DNA of 64,000 nucleotides from Stutzerimonas urumqiensis (GCF_003640395.1 NZ_RBZQ01000009.1:1-64000), one strand, 5' to 3'. Counted from the first letter of the stretch, positions 1 to 16,485 are shown. The notes: a model not told the origin generated them from the sequence alone. Made by a program: numbers and translations.

Positions 1-62
1 ACGACGCATCGCCGATGGTAGTGTGGGGTCTCCCCATGTGAGAGTAGGTCATCGTCAAGCTC
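1..62 (+). rRNA. rrf: 5S ribosomal RNA, 3' part only
   Basis: The first ~62 bases match the 3' half of a pseudomonad 5S rRNA, with the conserved GATGGTAGTGTGGGG segment, the CCCCATGTGAGAGTAGG arm and the closing ATCGTCAAGCT that would pair with the missing 5' end. The 5' half lies outside the window, so this is the tail of an rRNA operon. The exact 3' end is estimated to within a few bases. Confidence 0.93.
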
Positions 63-68
63 CTATCC

Positions 69-104
69 CAAACGCCTCGGCCTATCGGTCGGGGCGTTTG
101 TCTT
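69..104 (+). terminator. rRNA operon terminator
   Basis: Positions 69-82 pair with 87-100 through 14 base pairs (two G-U) around a TATC loop, followed by TCTTTG. This is an intrinsic terminator directly after 5S and closes the rRNA operon. Confidence 0.9.
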
Positions 105-388
105 TGCGCGATGGTAACCTGGGCGCCTGTGGCGCTGGCTTCAACTGCACTGCCAGCGAGCATGTCCAAGACGCCGAGGGAACAGGTAACCTGTCCCTCC
201 GGTACTTAGGAACGGACTATGAAGCTAACTCAGCTGCCCTCGGATGCCTTTGAGCCAACAAGCAACCTCATCGCCTGCCCAGAATGCGATCTGATCATGC
301 GAAAGAGGTCCTCACTGCGAGCTAGCGGACAGGAAGCACAAAGCCAATTTCCCTATTTCCTTAACATTCATGCGCATGGAGTCGCTTC
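105..388. other. Intergenic spacer, no gene seen
   Basis: This 284-base stretch separates the rRNA terminator from birA. The small open frame crossing it has no recognisable protein features and starts inside 5S. I see no tRNA or strong hairpin. The birA ribosome-binding site GGAG lies at its right end (378-381). Confidence 0.6.
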
Positions 389-1345
389 GTGAATCCGCTC
401 CTTTCGCTTCTGCAGGATGGTAAGTTTCGTTCCGGAAAAAATCTGGGGGAGTCCCTCGGGGTCACTCGTGCTTCCATCTGGAAGCAGCTGATCAAACTGG
501 AAGCCGAGACGGGGCTTCAGCTCGAGCGTATAAGGGGCCGCGGCTACCGGTTGTCAGATCCGATAAGTTTGTTAGCGCTCCCCTTGCTGTCTGAGCACTT
601 TGCTGGGGTCGGCTGGGGAAGCTACCTCTTTGAGTCCTTAGCGTCGACTAACGATAAGGCAAGAGACTTGATCCAGGCCGGGTGCCAGCCCCCTTTCATT
701 GTAACTAGTGAGCAGCAAATCTCCGGCAGGGGTCGAAGAGGGCGGTCATGGGTGAGTCCGTACGGAGAAAATCTCTATTTCTCATTGGTGTGGTCGCTTG
801 ATGAGGGGGCAAGGCAGTTGCCTGGACTGACTTTGTCCGTAGGTCTTGCGGTATTGGAGGCGCTTAGAGAGCTAGGTATTTCCAACGTTGGTCTTAAATG
901 GCCGAATGATGTCTTGGTGGGAGAAAAGAAAATTGCTGGGATATTGACTGAAGCCTTCGGTGATCTCGCAGATAAGTGCACCGTAATTATAGGTATTGGA
1001 GTCAATGTCAACATGATGCGAGGCTCCGATGAGCTAGCGCAGCCTTGGACGTCGGTTCGCTTGGAACTGGGTCGCCTAGTTGATAGGAATCAAGTTGCTA
1101 TAAGTCTTGCGAGCAGCTTAAACAGCTATCTTGCAGTGCATTGTCATTATGGCTTCGGTGCGTTGCGCCATGAGTGGGAAAGCAAAAACCTCTGGCAGGG
1201 AAAGGACGCGACCATATCCTCCTCTGGGCGGCATGTGATTGGCCGGATTCTGGGAGTTGATGACGCTGGAGCCTTGCGGCTGCTTGTGGATGGCGGTGAG
1301 CGGCGTTATAGCGGTGGGGAGTTAAGCTTGAGATTGGCTAAATGA
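389..1345 (+). CDS. birA: Bifunctional biotin ligase / biotin operon repressor BirA
   Basis: BirA activates biotin to biotinyl-AMP and transfers it to the acetyl-CoA carboxylase carrier protein; in the full-length form it also represses biotin genes. The 318-residue product has an N-terminal winged helix-turn-helix (about 1-60) followed by the catalytic domain with GRGRRG (113-118) and KWPND (170-174), so it is the regulatory class. The start is GTG at 389, chosen because GGAG lies 7 bases upstream and the HTH then begins correctly. It overlaps coaX by 4 bases, so biotin and CoA functions are co-transcribed. Codon use is noticeably more AT-rich than in the genes after 36 kb. Confidence 0.95.
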   Translation: MNPLLSLLQDGKFRSGKNLGESLGVTRASIWKQLIKLEAETGLQLERIRGRGYRLSDPISLLALPLLSEHFAGVGWGSYLFESLASTNDKARDLIQAGCQPPFIVTSEQQISGRGRRGRSWVSPYGENLYFSLVWSLDEGARQLPGLTLSVGLAVLEALRELGISNVGLKWPNDVLVGEKKIAGILTEAFGDLADKCTVIIGIGVNVNMMRGSDELAQPWTSVRLELGRLVDRNQVAISLASSLNSYLAVHCHYGFGALRHEWESKNLWQGKDATISSSGRHVIGRILGVDDAGALRLLVDGGERRYSGGELSLRLAK

Positions 1346-2073
1346 TTTTGGAACTGGATTGCGGGAATAGCGCTATTAAGTGGCGAATGATCGATGGCGC
1401 ATCGTTGGTTGTTCATCGTGGGCGTGCAGTTGACCTAGAAAGCTTGATTGCCCAAATAGCGGATTTAAGTGAAGCTGTATCTCGTTGTCGTCTTGTAAGT
1501 GTTAGAGGGTTAGAGCAGACGAGATTAATAGTGGATGGGATTCGGGCTTTGGCTATCAGTCCGGAGGTCGTTACTCCTGCTGCTACTTTGAGAGGCGTTG
1601 TTAATGGTTACGATGACTATAGCCGCTTGGGATTGGATCGCTGGCTTGCTTTGGTTGCAGCCTTTAATCGGTGTCGCGCTGCTTGTTTGGTGATAGATAT
1701 CGGAACGGCGGTGACAGTTGACTATGTTGACGCCTCTGGTCAACATCTTGGGGGCTACATTGCTCCGGGGCTGCCAATGCTGCGTCAGTTGATAGTTCAA
1801 TATGCCGCATCTGTCTCCCTGCCTCAGCGCGAGAGGGAGGTGCTGCAGTCTAATTTCGCGCCGGCGCGCAGTACCAGTCCGGCAGTCGAGAGTGGTTGTT
1901 ATCTGATGCTGCGGGCTTTTTTGAATGAGCGGCTGTCCCAGGCTGATTCCGAACTAGCTGCAAGCTACCAGGTATTTGTCACCGGAGGCGACGCGACGAT
2001 TATGAATGGTCATCCTGACGTAATCATTGCTGAGGATCTAGTGCTTGAAGGGTTGGCTCTAGCGCTTCCGTAG
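1342..2073 (+). CDS. coaX: Type III pantothenate kinase CoaX
   Basis: CoaX phosphorylates pantothenate, the first step of coenzyme A synthesis. The 243-residue protein shows the ASKHA-fold signatures of the family: DCGNS at 6-10, GLDRW at 97-101, the DIGTAVTVD segment around the key Asp119, and GGYIAPG at 137-143. It starts with ATG overlapping the birA stop (ATGA) and is followed after 9 bases by the SPOR gene, forming a three-gene operon. Type III kinases are insensitive to feedback by CoA in characterised members; that is family knowledge. Confidence 0.94.
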   Translation: MILELDCGNSAIKWRMIDGASLVVHRGRAVDLESLIAQIADLSEAVSRCRLVSVRGLEQTRLIVDGIRALAISPEVVTPAATLRGVVNGYDDYSRLGLDRWLALVAAFNRCRAACLVIDIGTAVTVDYVDASGQHLGGYIAPGLPMLRQLIVQYAASVSLPQREREVLQSNFAPARSTSPAVESGCYLMLRAFLNERLSQADSELAASYQVFVTGGDATIMNGHPDVIIAEDLVLEGLALALP

Positions 2074-2082
2074 GGGTTCGAT

Positions 2083-2751
2083 ATGCCTTGGGTTTTCGTG
2101 TTTTTAGTTTCTCTTAATATTCTTTATGCAGTTTGGCATCGACAGCAAATTCCAATCAGTGTTACCGAAATTGAGCCGTTGGTTTCTAAACAAAAAGAAG
2201 CGGCAAATATAAAGCTCGTGAAGGAATCAGCCGAGAGTTTGGTTTCGGAGCGGCGCTCAGTGGAAGCTGATTCGCTCTGTTTGAATTTTGGTCCTTTCGA
2301 GAGGAAAAGCGATGCGCAGACCCTGCAGCAGCGCCTGCTTAGTCTTGGTGTTAATGCAAGGATTAAAGAGTTTTCGGACCCAATAGGGGTTGATCATTGG
2401 GTTTACCTTGAGCCCTCAGCATCTAGAGATGGGGCCTTTCGCCAGGTGCGTGAGCTCCAGGCGCGCGGCATAGACAGCTATGTCATTACGGTAGGTGATT
2501 TGGAGAACGGGGTGTCGCTCGGAATCTTTTCGGAGCGCACCTCGGCACAGGGCATCTTGGATCGCGTCGCTCGGCTCGGCTATTCGCCTCTTATCAAGCG
2601 ATTGGAGCGATCCAGGCAGATCTATCGCGTTCAGATATCCTCTGGTGAGCGCAAGAGGGTGGACTCTGAAATCCTCGGCGATCTCTCGCGGCTGGTTGGA
2701 GCGCAGGAGTCGGCGCAGGCGCTGTGCGAGGGGATTGATACTAGTAGGTAG
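2083..2751 (+). CDS. SPOR-domain membrane-anchored protein
   Basis: The 222-residue product begins with a single hydrophobic segment (about 2-17) and then a mostly soluble region, consistent with an inner-membrane protein facing the periplasm. Two related stretches, around 68-95 and 144-171, share the pattern (L)xxGxFxxxxxAxxxxxxxxxLG, resembling SPOR repeats that bind denuded septal peptidoglycan. It follows coaX by 9 bases and is probably co-transcribed. Its cellular role is unknown to me; septal localisation is an inference from the fold. It is the last gene before the tRNA cluster. Confidence 0.75.
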   Translation: MPWVFVFLVSLNILYAVWHRQQIPISVTEIEPLVSKQKEAANIKLVKESAESLVSERRSVEADSLCLNFGPFERKSDAQTLQQRLLSLGVNARIKEFSDPIGVDHWVYLEPSASRDGAFRQVRELQARGIDSYVITVGDLENGVSLGIFSERTSAQGILDRVARLGYSPLIKRLERSRQIYRVQISSGERKRVDSEILGDLSRLVGAQESAQALCEGIDTSR

Positions 2752-2828
2752 TTCTCATAGAATGGCCCCGCTTTCCGGTGTCCGGACGGCCTGTTGAAGC
2801 TAAGTTTAGGTTTTTCCTGATAAATTGC

Positions 2829-2857
2829 TTGACAGAATGGTGGCATGAAATGAAAAT
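2829..2857 (+). promoter_or_regulatory. Sigma-70 promoter for the tRNA-Tyr-Gly-Thr cluster
   Basis: A perfect -35 TTGACA (2829-2834) lies 17 bases before GAAAAT (2852-2857), followed by a GC-rich stretch GCCGCC before tRNA-Tyr at 2870. GC-rich discriminators are typical of stringently controlled stable-RNA promoters. The -10 is imperfect. Confidence 0.65.
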
Positions 2858-2869
2858 GCCGCCTCCTTT

Positions 2870-2954
<85 letters not shown>

Positions 2955-2974
2955 GTTTTTGCGCGGCGTATGTC

Positions 2975-3048
<74 letters not shown>

Positions 3049-3067
3049 GTTGCCGCAATAGAGATTC

Positions 3068-3143
3068 GCTCATGTAGCTCAGTTGGTAGAGCACACCCTT
3101 GGTAAGGGTGAGGTCAGCGGTTCAAATCCGCTCATGAGCTCCA
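3068..3143 (+). tRNA. tRNA-Thr (GGT)
   Basis: A 76-base cloverleaf with acceptor GCTCATG/CATGAGC, anticodon GGT at 3101-3103 and encoded CCA at 3141-3143. The tyr-gly-thr-tuf order resembles the enterobacterial tRNA-tufB operon, lacking its first threonine tRNA. Confidence 0.97.
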
Positions 3144-3147
3144 AATT

Positions 3148-3179
3148 AAGGCAGATATGAAAATATCTGCCTTTCTTTT
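3148..3179 (+). terminator. Intrinsic terminator or attenuator between tRNA-Thr and tuf
   Basis: AAGGCAGATAT (3148-3158) pairs perfectly with ATATCTGCCTT (3163-3173) around a GAAA tetraloop, followed by TCTTTTA. An 11-bp stem with tetraloop and T-rich tail is a textbook terminator form. It would partly uncouple tuf from the tRNAs, or serve as a processing point. Confidence 0.8.
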
Positions 3180-3220
3180 AATGGTGGCTGATTAGCTCAT
3201 ACATTACGGGGACGGTCTCG

Positions 3221-4414
3221 ATGGCTAAGGAAAAATTCGAACGTAACAAGCCGCACGTAAACGTTGGCACCATCGGTCACGTTGACCATGGCAAGACGAC
3301 GCTGACGGCGGCTCTGACCAAGGTGTGCGCTGATACCTGGGGTGGCTCTGCTCGCGATTTCTCGCAGATCGACAACGCTCCTGAAGAGAAGGCGCGCGGT
3401 ATCACCATCAATACCTCGCACGTTGAGTACGATTCGGCGATCCGTCACTACGCTCACGTCGACTGCCCTGGTCACGCTGACTACGTCAAGAACATGATCA
3501 CCGGTGCTGCGCAGATGGACGGCGCGATCCTGGTTTGCTCCGCTGCTGACGGCCCCATGCCGCAGACCCGCGAGCACATCCTGCTCTCCCGTCAGGTCGG
3601 CGTTCCTTACATTGTCGTGTTCCTGAACAAGGCCGACATGGTCGACGACGCCGAGCTGCTTGAGCTGGTCGAGATGGAAGTGCGTGACCTGCTGTCCACC
3701 TACGACTTCCCGGGCGACGACACTCCGATCGTCATCGGCTCTGCGCTGATGGCGCTGGAAGGCAAGGACGACAACGAGATCGGCGTATCCGCCGTTCGCA
3801 AGCTGGTCGAGACCCTGGACTCCTACATCCCTGAGCCGGTTCGCGCCATCGATCAGCCGTTCCTGATGCCGATCGAAGACGTATTCTCGATCTCCGGTCG
3901 TGGCACCGTGGTAACAGGCCGTGTCGAGCGCGGTATCGTCAAGGTGGGCGAGGAAGTCGAAATCGTCGGCATTCGCGCGACCACCAAGACCACCTGCACC
4001 GGTGTTGAAATGTTCCGCAAGCTGCTCGACGAAGGTCGTGCGGGTGAGAACATTGGCGCACTGCTGCGTGGTACCAAGCGTGAAGACGTCGAGCGTGGCC
4101 AGGTTCTGGCCAAGCCGGGCACCATCAAGCCGCACACCAAGTTCGAAGCTGAAGTGTATGTGCTGTCCAAGGAAGAAGGTGGTCGTCACACCCCGTTCTT
4201 CAAGGGTTACCGCCCGCAGTTCTACTTCCGTACCACTGACGTGACCGGTAACTGCGAACTGCCGGAAGGCGTCGAGATGGTCATGCCGGGCGACAACATC
4301 AAGATGGTTGTCACCCTGATCGCTCCGATCGCCATGGAAGACGGTCTGCGCTTCGCCATTCGCGAAGGTGGCCGTACCGTTGGTGCTGGCGTGGTTGCGA
4401 AAATTTTCGAATAA
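3221..4414 (+). CDS. tuf: Elongation factor Tu, first copy
   Basis: EF-Tu carries aminoacyl-tRNA to the ribosomal A site as a GTPase. The 397-residue protein has the P-loop GHVDHGKT (19-26), switch region with RGITI (59-63), DCPGH (81-85, with catalytic His85) and NKAD (about 136-139), then the two beta-barrel domains. It starts at ATG. The amino-acid sequence is identical to the copy at 19651-20844, while the genes differ by about a dozen synonymous bases; 3788-4347 is base-for-base identical to 20218-20777. It sits behind the tRNA cluster and the hairpin at 3148-3179. Confidence 0.98.
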   Translation: MAKEKFERNKPHVNVGTIGHVDHGKTTLTAALTKVCADTWGGSARDFSQIDNAPEEKARGITINTSHVEYDSAIRHYAHVDCPGHADYVKNMITGAAQMDGAILVCSAADGPMPQTREHILLSRQVGVPYIVVFLNKADMVDDAELLELVEMEVRDLLSTYDFPGDDTPIVIGSALMALEGKDDNEIGVSAVRKLVETLDSYIPEPVRAIDQPFLMPIEDVFSISGRGTVVTGRVERGIVKVGEEVEIVGIRATTKTTCTGVEMFRKLLDEGRAGENIGALLRGTKREDVERGQVLAKPGTIKPHTKFEAEVYVLSKEEGGRHTPFFKGYRPQFYFRTTDVTGNCELPEGVEMVMPGDNIKMVVTLIAPIAMEDGLRFAIREGGRTVGAGVVAKIFE

Positions 4415-4417
4415 ATC

Positions 4418-4446
4418 TTGAGCTGTCCCCGTCAGGCCGGCATAAT
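4418..4446 (+). promoter_or_regulatory. Promoter of tRNA-Trp-secE-nusG inside an inverted repeat
   Basis: TTGAGC (4418-4423) and CATAAT (4441-4446) are separated by 17 bases and lie 20 bases before tRNA-Trp. The -10 sits in the loop of TCAGGCCG (4432-4439) and CGGCCTGA (4450-4457), a hairpin that could also end the tuf transcript. Confidence 0.6.
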
Positions 4447-4465
4447 GCTCGGCCTGATTCGTTAC

Positions 4466-4541
4466 AGGCCAGTAGCTCAATTGGCAGAGCGGCGGTCTCC
4501 AAAACCGCAGGTTGGGGGTTCGATTCCCTCCTGGCCTGCCA
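4466..4541 (+). tRNA. tRNA-Trp (CCA)
   Basis: A 76-base cloverleaf with acceptor AGGCCAG/CTGGCCT, anticodon CCA at 4499-4501, T arm GGGGGTTCGATTCCCTC, discriminator G and encoded CCA. It is located immediately before secE, as in many proteobacteria. Confidence 0.97.
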
Positions 4542-4585
4542 TTTTCCCGAGGGTGAAAATGGCGGTCTCAACAAGGTTGTTCTCA

Positions 4586-4954
4586 ATGAATGTTCAGGCT
4601 GATACCGCTGGCTCTCGCTTTGATTCCGTTCGGTGGGTGATTGTTGCGCTTTTGGTCGCGCTCGCCGTCGTTGGCAATCAATATTATTCCGCTGAGCCAA
4701 TTCTTTATCGCGTTCTGGGGTTGCTGGTTATTGGTGTGGTTGCGGCTCTGGTTGCTTTTCAGACGGCTCGCGGACGCGCTTTTCTATCGCTCCTGAAGGA
4801 GTCTCGAGTAGAGATTCGCAAGGTGGTGTGGCCGACTCGGCAGGAAACGACTCAAACCACGCTGATCGTGGTTGCTGTCGTTCTGCTTATGGCCCTGCTG
4901 CTATGGGGGCTCGATTCGCTTCTGGGCTGGCTGGTCTCTCTGGTCGTAGGTTAA
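4586..4954 (+). CDS. secE: Preprotein translocase subunit SecE
   Basis: SecE clamps SecY in the SecYEG channel. The 122-residue product has three hydrophobic segments (about 15-35, 40-60 and 92-117) and the conserved RVEIRKVVWPTRQET cytoplasmic motif before the last one, the essential part of the family. I chose ATG 4586 because the length and N-terminus then match pseudomonad SecE; an upstream ATG at 4559 with GAGG before it is possible but would add a non-conserved extension. nusG follows after 9 bases. Confidence 0.95.
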   Translation: MNVQADTAGSRFDSVRWVIVALLVALAVVGNQYYSAEPILYRVLGLLVIGVVAALVAFQTARGRAFLSLLKESRVEIRKVVWPTRQETTQTTLIVVAVVLLMALLLWGLDSLLGWLVSLVVG

Positions 4955-4963
4955 GGATCTCTC

Positions 4964-5497
4964 GTGGCTAAGCGTTGGTACGTCGTGCATGCTTATTCAG
5001 GTTATGAAAAGCATGTAATGCGCTCCTTGATCGAGCGCGTGAAGCTCGCTGGGATGGAAGACGAGTTCGGTGAGATTTTGGTCCCGACCGAAGAAGTCGT
5101 GGAGATGCGAAACGGCCAGAAACGAAAGAGCGAGCGGAAATTCTTTCCTGGCTATGTTCTTGTCCAGATGGACATGAATGAGGGTACTTGGCACCTGGTC
5201 AAGGATACCCCGCGCGTGATGGGCTTCATTGGCGGAACTGCTGACAAGCCGGCGCCGATCACGGATCGTGAGGCCGAGGCGATCCTGAGGCGGGTGGCTG
5301 ATAGCGGAGATAAGCCCAAGCCCAAGACGCTCTTTGAGCCGGGCGAAGTCGTTCGGGTCAATGATGGTCCCTTTGCTGACTTCAATGGGGTTGTCGAAGA
5401 AGTTAATTACGAGAAGAGCAGGATTCAGGTGGCTGTGTTGATATTTGGCCGCTCGACTCCAGTCGAGCTCGAGTTCAGCCAGGTCGAGAAGGTCTGA
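4964..5497 (+). CDS. nusG: Transcription antitermination factor NusG
   Basis: NusG binds RNA polymerase across its clamp, reduces pausing and links it to Rho or to ribosomal S10. The 177-residue protein has the NGN domain ([11 protein letters not shown] near the start, FFPGYVLV around 57-64) and a C-terminal KOW domain with [13 protein letters not shown]. Translation starts at GTG. It forms an operon with secE, the usual arrangement. Confidence 0.97.
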   Translation: MAKRWYVVHAYSGYEKHVMRSLIERVKLAGMEDEFGEILVPTEEVVEMRNGQKRKSERKFFPGYVLVQMDMNEGTWHLVKDTPRVMGFIGGTADKPAPITDREAEAILRRVADSGDKPKPKTLFEPGEVVRVNDGPFADFNGVVEEVNYEKSRIQVAVLIFGRSTPVELEFSQVEKV

Positions 5498-5507
5498 CTT
5501 CAAGTTT

Positions 5508-5541
5508 CGCTCCGTGCTTGGTTTGCATGGAGCGCTTTCTT
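5508..5541 (+). terminator. Terminator-like hairpin after nusG
   Basis: CGCTCCGTGC (5508-5517) pairs with GCATGGAGCG (5525-5534) with one G-U, loop TTGGTTT, then CTTTCTTTG. It likely ends or attenuates secE-nusG transcripts before the L11 operon. Confidence 0.65.
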
Positions 5542-5544
5542 TGG

Positions 5545-5598
5545 GCTTTAAGGCCCGGGGAGCCGAAAGGCGTTAAAACCCACGTGGAGTAGCTAAGC
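5545..5598 (+). promoter_or_regulatory. Probable L1-responsive leader of the rplK-rplA mRNA
   Basis: The leader contains GGGGAGCCGAAAGGCGTTA (5557-5575), which resembles the enterobacterial rplK leader where ribosomal protein L1 represses its own operon by mimicry of its 23S site. The short stem AGCC-GAAA-GGC(G) is visible. The assignment rests on remembered similarity. Confidence 0.5.
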
Positions 5599-6030
5599 AT
5601 GGCTAAGAAGATTCAAGCATATATCAAGCTGCAGGTTAAGGCGGCGCAAGCCAATCCATCGCCGCCAGTTGGTCCGGCATTGGGTCAGCACGGTGTCAAT
5701 ATCATGGAGTTCTGCAAGGCCTTCAATGCTCGTACTCAGGGCATGGAGCCTGGACTGCCAACGCCGGTCATTATCACGGTTTATAGTGATCGCAGCTTTA
5801 CATTCGAAACAAAGAGTACACCGGCGTCGGTTCTGCTAAAGAAGGCGGCTGGTATCTCGAGCGGCTCAGCTCGGCCGAACAGCCAGAAGGTTGGGACGGT
5901 AACGCGTGCTCAGCTTGAAGAAATCGCAAAAACCAAGAACGCAGATCTGACAGCTGCTGATCTCGAGGCGGCAGTGCGAACCATTGCTGGCTCGGCTCGC
6001 AGCATGGGTCTGAACGTGGAGGGCATGTAA
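5599..6030 (+). CDS. rplK: 50S ribosomal protein L11
   Basis: L11 forms the base of the stalk at the GTPase-associated centre and is needed for RelA activation and thiostrepton binding. The 143-residue protein has the typical lysine-rich N-terminus, the proline-rich [13 protein letters not shown] linker (about 21-33) and the C-terminal RNA-binding domain ending MGLNVEGM. The stop shares a base with the rplA start (TAATG), indicating translational coupling. Confidence 0.98.
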   Translation: MAKKIQAYIKLQVKAAQANPSPPVGPALGQHGVNIMEFCKAFNARTQGMEPGLPTPVIITVYSDRSFTFETKSTPASVLLKKAAGISSGSARPNSQKVGTVTRAQLEEIAKTKNADLTAADLEAAVRTIAGSARSMGLNVEGM

Positions 6031-6725
6031 TGGCTAAGTTGACTAAGCGCCAGAAGGCCATTGCAGAGCGCGTGGAAGCTGGGAAACAGTACCCGTTCGA
6101 GGATGCGGCGAAACTGCTGGCCGAGCTTTCCGCAGTCAAGTTCACTGAGTCCTACGACATTGCTATCAACCTGGGTGTTGATCCGCGCAAGTCCGATCAG
6201 GTCGTTCGTGGTGCTACCGTTCTGCCGAACGGTACTGGCAAGAGCGTTCGTGTCGCGGTGTTCACGCAGGGGCCGGCCGCGGAGGCTGCTATGGCTGCCG
6301 GAGCAGACCGTGTCGGTATGGACGACCTTGCGGCTGAGATGAAGGGCGGCGATTTGAGCTACGACGTTGTAATTGCCTCGCCAGATGCGATGCGCGTTGT
6401 TGGTCAGTTGGGTCAGATCCTTGGTCCGCGTGGCCTGATGCCCAACCCGAAAGTCGGTACCGTTACGCCTGACGTCGCTACTGCCGTAAAAAATGCTAAA
6501 GCGGGTCAGGTGCGCTTCCGCACTGACAAGAACGGCATCATTCATACCAGCGTAGGCAAGGTCGGCTTCGAGGCTTCACAGCTCAAGCAGAACGTCGAGG
6601 CGCTCCTGGCTGACCTCAAACGTTTGAAGCCTTCTACCTCCAAAGGTATCTATGTCAAACGCGTGACTCTGAGCACCACCATGGGGCCCGGCTTGGTCAT
6701 TGATCAGGCGTCCCTGGAGGCGTAA
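6030..6725 (+). CDS. rplA: 50S ribosomal protein L1
   Basis: L1 builds the mobile stalk that helps release E-site tRNA and is the translational repressor of its own operon. The 231-residue protein has the family length and motifs such as [15 protein letters not shown] (about 131-145). It is translationally coupled to rplK by a one-base overlap. About 200 bases of structured leader separate it from rplJ. Confidence 0.98.
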   Translation: MAKLTKRQKAIAERVEAGKQYPFEDAAKLLAELSAVKFTESYDIAINLGVDPRKSDQVVRGATVLPNGTGKSVRVAVFTQGPAAEAAMAAGADRVGMDDLAAEMKGGDLSYDVVIASPDAMRVVGQLGQILGPRGLMPNPKVGTVTPDVATAVKNAKAGQVRFRTDKNGIIHTSVGKVGFEASQLKQNVEALLADLKRLKPSTSKGIYVKRVTLSTTMGPGLVIDQASLEA

Positions 6726-6735
6726 GCACGTCAAT

Positions 6736-6755
6736 GAGCCTGCTTTTGCGGGCTC
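6736..6755 (+). terminator. Hairpin after rplA, weak terminator
   Basis: GAGCCTGC pairs with GCGGGCTC around TTTT (one G-U), followed by GTTCCT. The T-rich tail is poor, so partial termination or RNA processing between rplA and rplJ is more likely than a full stop. Confidence 0.5.
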
Positions 6756-6789
6756 GTTCCTAATTGGGGTCCCTGCCTGGCGGGGGCTA

Positions 6790-6910
6790 TCCAAGACCGT
6801 AGGCGGCTTTGCCTTAAACCTTAAAGCCTACGCAGAGGTGCTCCCGATTCGATTCATACCGAATCAGACACCAAATGCGTCCAGTGTTTACTGGATGAAT
6901 CGGTAATTCC
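6790..6910 (+). promoter_or_regulatory. L10 ribosomal leader upstream of rplJ
   Basis: The long untranslated leader folds into a perfect CGTAGGC/GCCTACG stem (6798-6804 with 6826-6832) closing a GCCTTAAACCTTAAA internal segment, as expected for the site bound by the L10(L12)4 complex. Downstream GATTCG/CGAATC (6846-6851/6860-6865) competes with GATTCAT/ATGAATC (6851-6857/6895-6901), and TCCAGT-GTTT-ACTGGA (6880-6895) lies just before the rplJ start. Such alternatives fit autogenous control of rplJL. Confidence 0.7.
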
Positions 6911-6923
6911 AGGAGTAAAACCC

Positions 6924-7424
6924 GTGGCAATCAAACTCGAAGACAAGAAAGCCATCGTCGCTGAAGTCAACGAGGCTGCCCAAACCGCCCTTTCCGCTGT
7001 TGTGGCTGATGCCCGCGGCGTGAGCGTAGCGGCTATGACCGGACTCCGTAAAGAGGCCCGCGAAGCTGGTGTTTATGTGCGTGTAGTGCGTAACACCTTG
7101 CTGCGAAGAGCGGTCGAAGGCACTCAATTCGATGTGCTGAACGATGCGTTCAAAGGCCCAACCCTCATTGCGTTCTCCAAAGAGCATCCTGGTGCTGCAG
7201 CCAGGATCTTTAAGGACTTCGCAAAGGGGCAGGACAAGTTCGAGATCAAGGCCGCTGCATTCGAGGGGCAGTTCCTCGCAGCCAACCAGATCGATGTGCT
7301 GGCAACTCTGCCGACCTACGACGAGGCCGTAGCGCAGCTGATGAGCGTTATTCAGGGCGCGACCAGCAAGCTGGCTCGTACATTGGCAGCTATTCGCGAT
7401 CAGAAAGAAGCGGCCGCAGCTTGA
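6924..7424 (+). CDS. rplJ: 50S ribosomal protein L10
   Basis: L10 anchors the L7/L12 dimers to the ribosome and represses its own mRNA when free. The 166-residue product has the standard N-terminal RNA-binding domain and a C-terminal helix that carries L12. Translation starts at GTG 6924 with AGGAG (6911-6915) upstream, directly behind the structured leader. rplL follows after 68 bases. Confidence 0.98.
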   Translation: MAIKLEDKKAIVAEVNEAAQTALSAVVADARGVSVAAMTGLRKEAREAGVYVRVVRNTLLRRAVEGTQFDVLNDAFKGPTLIAFSKEHPGAAARIFKDFAKGQDKFEIKAAAFEGQFLAANQIDVLATLPTYDEAVAQLMSVIQGATSKLARTLAAIRDQKEAAAA

Positions 7425-7492
7425 GCTGAGGCGAGTTCATATTCAATCGATTTTGATGGCCTAGGCCATCCCCAAAATATAGGAATAGAGTC

Positions 7493-7861
7493 ATGGCTCT
7501 GACCAACGAAGATATCATCAACGCTGTATCCGAAATGTCCGTCATGCAAGTCGTCGAACTGATCAAGGCGATGGAAGAGAAGTTCGGCGTTACCGCTGCT
7601 GCGGCCGTTGCTGCTGGTCCGGCTGCCGCTGCTCCTGCAGCTGAAGAGCAGACCGAATTCACCGTCGTTCTGGCTGAAGCCGGCGAGAAGAAGGTGAACG
7701 TCATCAAGGCTGTTCGTGAGCTGACCGGTCTGGGTTTGAAAGAAGCCAAGGCTGTGGTCGATGGCGCTCCTGGCGTTGTCAAGGAAGGCGTATCGAAGGA
7801 AGAGGCCGAAGCGGCCAAGAAGTCGCTGGAAGAAGCGGGCGCCAAGGTCGAGCTCAAGTAA
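7493..7861 (+). CDS. rplL: 50S ribosomal protein L7/L12
   Basis: L7/L12 forms the flexible stalk that recruits and stimulates translational GTPases. The 122-residue acidic protein has an N-terminal dimerisation helix pair, an alanine-rich hinge (about 35-52) and the conserved C-terminal domain with [20 protein letters not shown]. The gap from rplJ contains the palindrome GATGGCCTAGGCCATC. It needs several copies per ribosome, so it precedes the attenuator before rpoB. Confidence 0.98.
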   Translation: MALTNEDIINAVSEMSVMQVVELIKAMEEKFGVTAAAAVAAGPAAAAPAAEEQTEFTVVLAEAGEKKVNVIKAVRELTGLGLKEAKAVVDGAPGVVKEGVSKEEAEAAKKSLEEAGAKVELK

Positions 7862-7907
7862 TCGCCGACGTTGCGTTTACAGCCCGAGCGTTTCGCAAAA
7901 GGCTGAT

Positions 7908-7936
7908 GGCTGGTGGCAAATGCCACCGGCCTTTTT
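7908..7936 (+). terminator. rplL-rpoB attenuator
   Basis: GGCTGGTGGCA (7908-7918) pairs with TGCCACCGGCC (7921-7931) over 11 bases with one G-U, followed immediately by TTTTT. In enterobacteria partial termination here lowers rpoBC relative to ribosomal genes; the same role is inferred. Confidence 0.85.
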
Positions 7937-8074
7937 CCGTTGTAAGCGGTCGTGCTCTTGAGCGGGCCGAGAGGAACACCATCGAAAGATGGCGCGAATT
8001 TGGATTCGCAGATTTTCTGGTTGCTCCTAGTGGGGAGTGACCAAACAAGCAGGTGACCAAGCTGGGGAACGCTG

Positions 8075-12145
<4,071 letters not shown>

Positions 12146-12210
12146 CCACGCACCCCCAAGGAGGCGGTCGGCATGACAGCCGCCGCCTCGGGTCGTGAGG
12201 AGGAAAGGCC

Positions 12211-16410
<4,200 letters not shown>

Positions 16411-16414
16411 TGAT

Positions 16415-16440
16415 GGCGGGCCCGTTATCTCGGGCCTGCC
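16415..16440 (+). terminator. Hairpin after rpoC
   Basis: GGCGGGCCCG (16415-16424) pairs with CGGGCCTGCC (16431-16440) with one G-U around TTATCT. There is no long T-run, so it may be an mRNA-stabilising or partial termination structure. Confidence 0.5.
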
Positions 16441-16469
16441 TTGACGGTGTACGGGAAGCTCTTTAGACT
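16441..16469 (+). promoter_or_regulatory. Candidate promoter of the str operon
   Basis: TTGACG (16441-16446) and TAGACT (16464-16469) are spaced by 17 bases, about 80 bases upstream of rpsL. This fits a sigma-70 promoter starting rpsL-rpsG-fusA-tuf just after the rpoC hairpin. Confidence 0.6.
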
Positions 16470-16485
16470 CTCGTACCCTTAATTT

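Noticed and set aside
23..253. 76-codon frame starting in 5S rRNA
   Set aside because: It begins inside the rRNA and crosses the terminator; no protein features.
3197..4480. Antisense open frame over the first tuf (and its twin over the second, 19546-20619)
   Set aside because: Both appear because the tuf genes are nearly identical; the repeat does not indicate a real gene.
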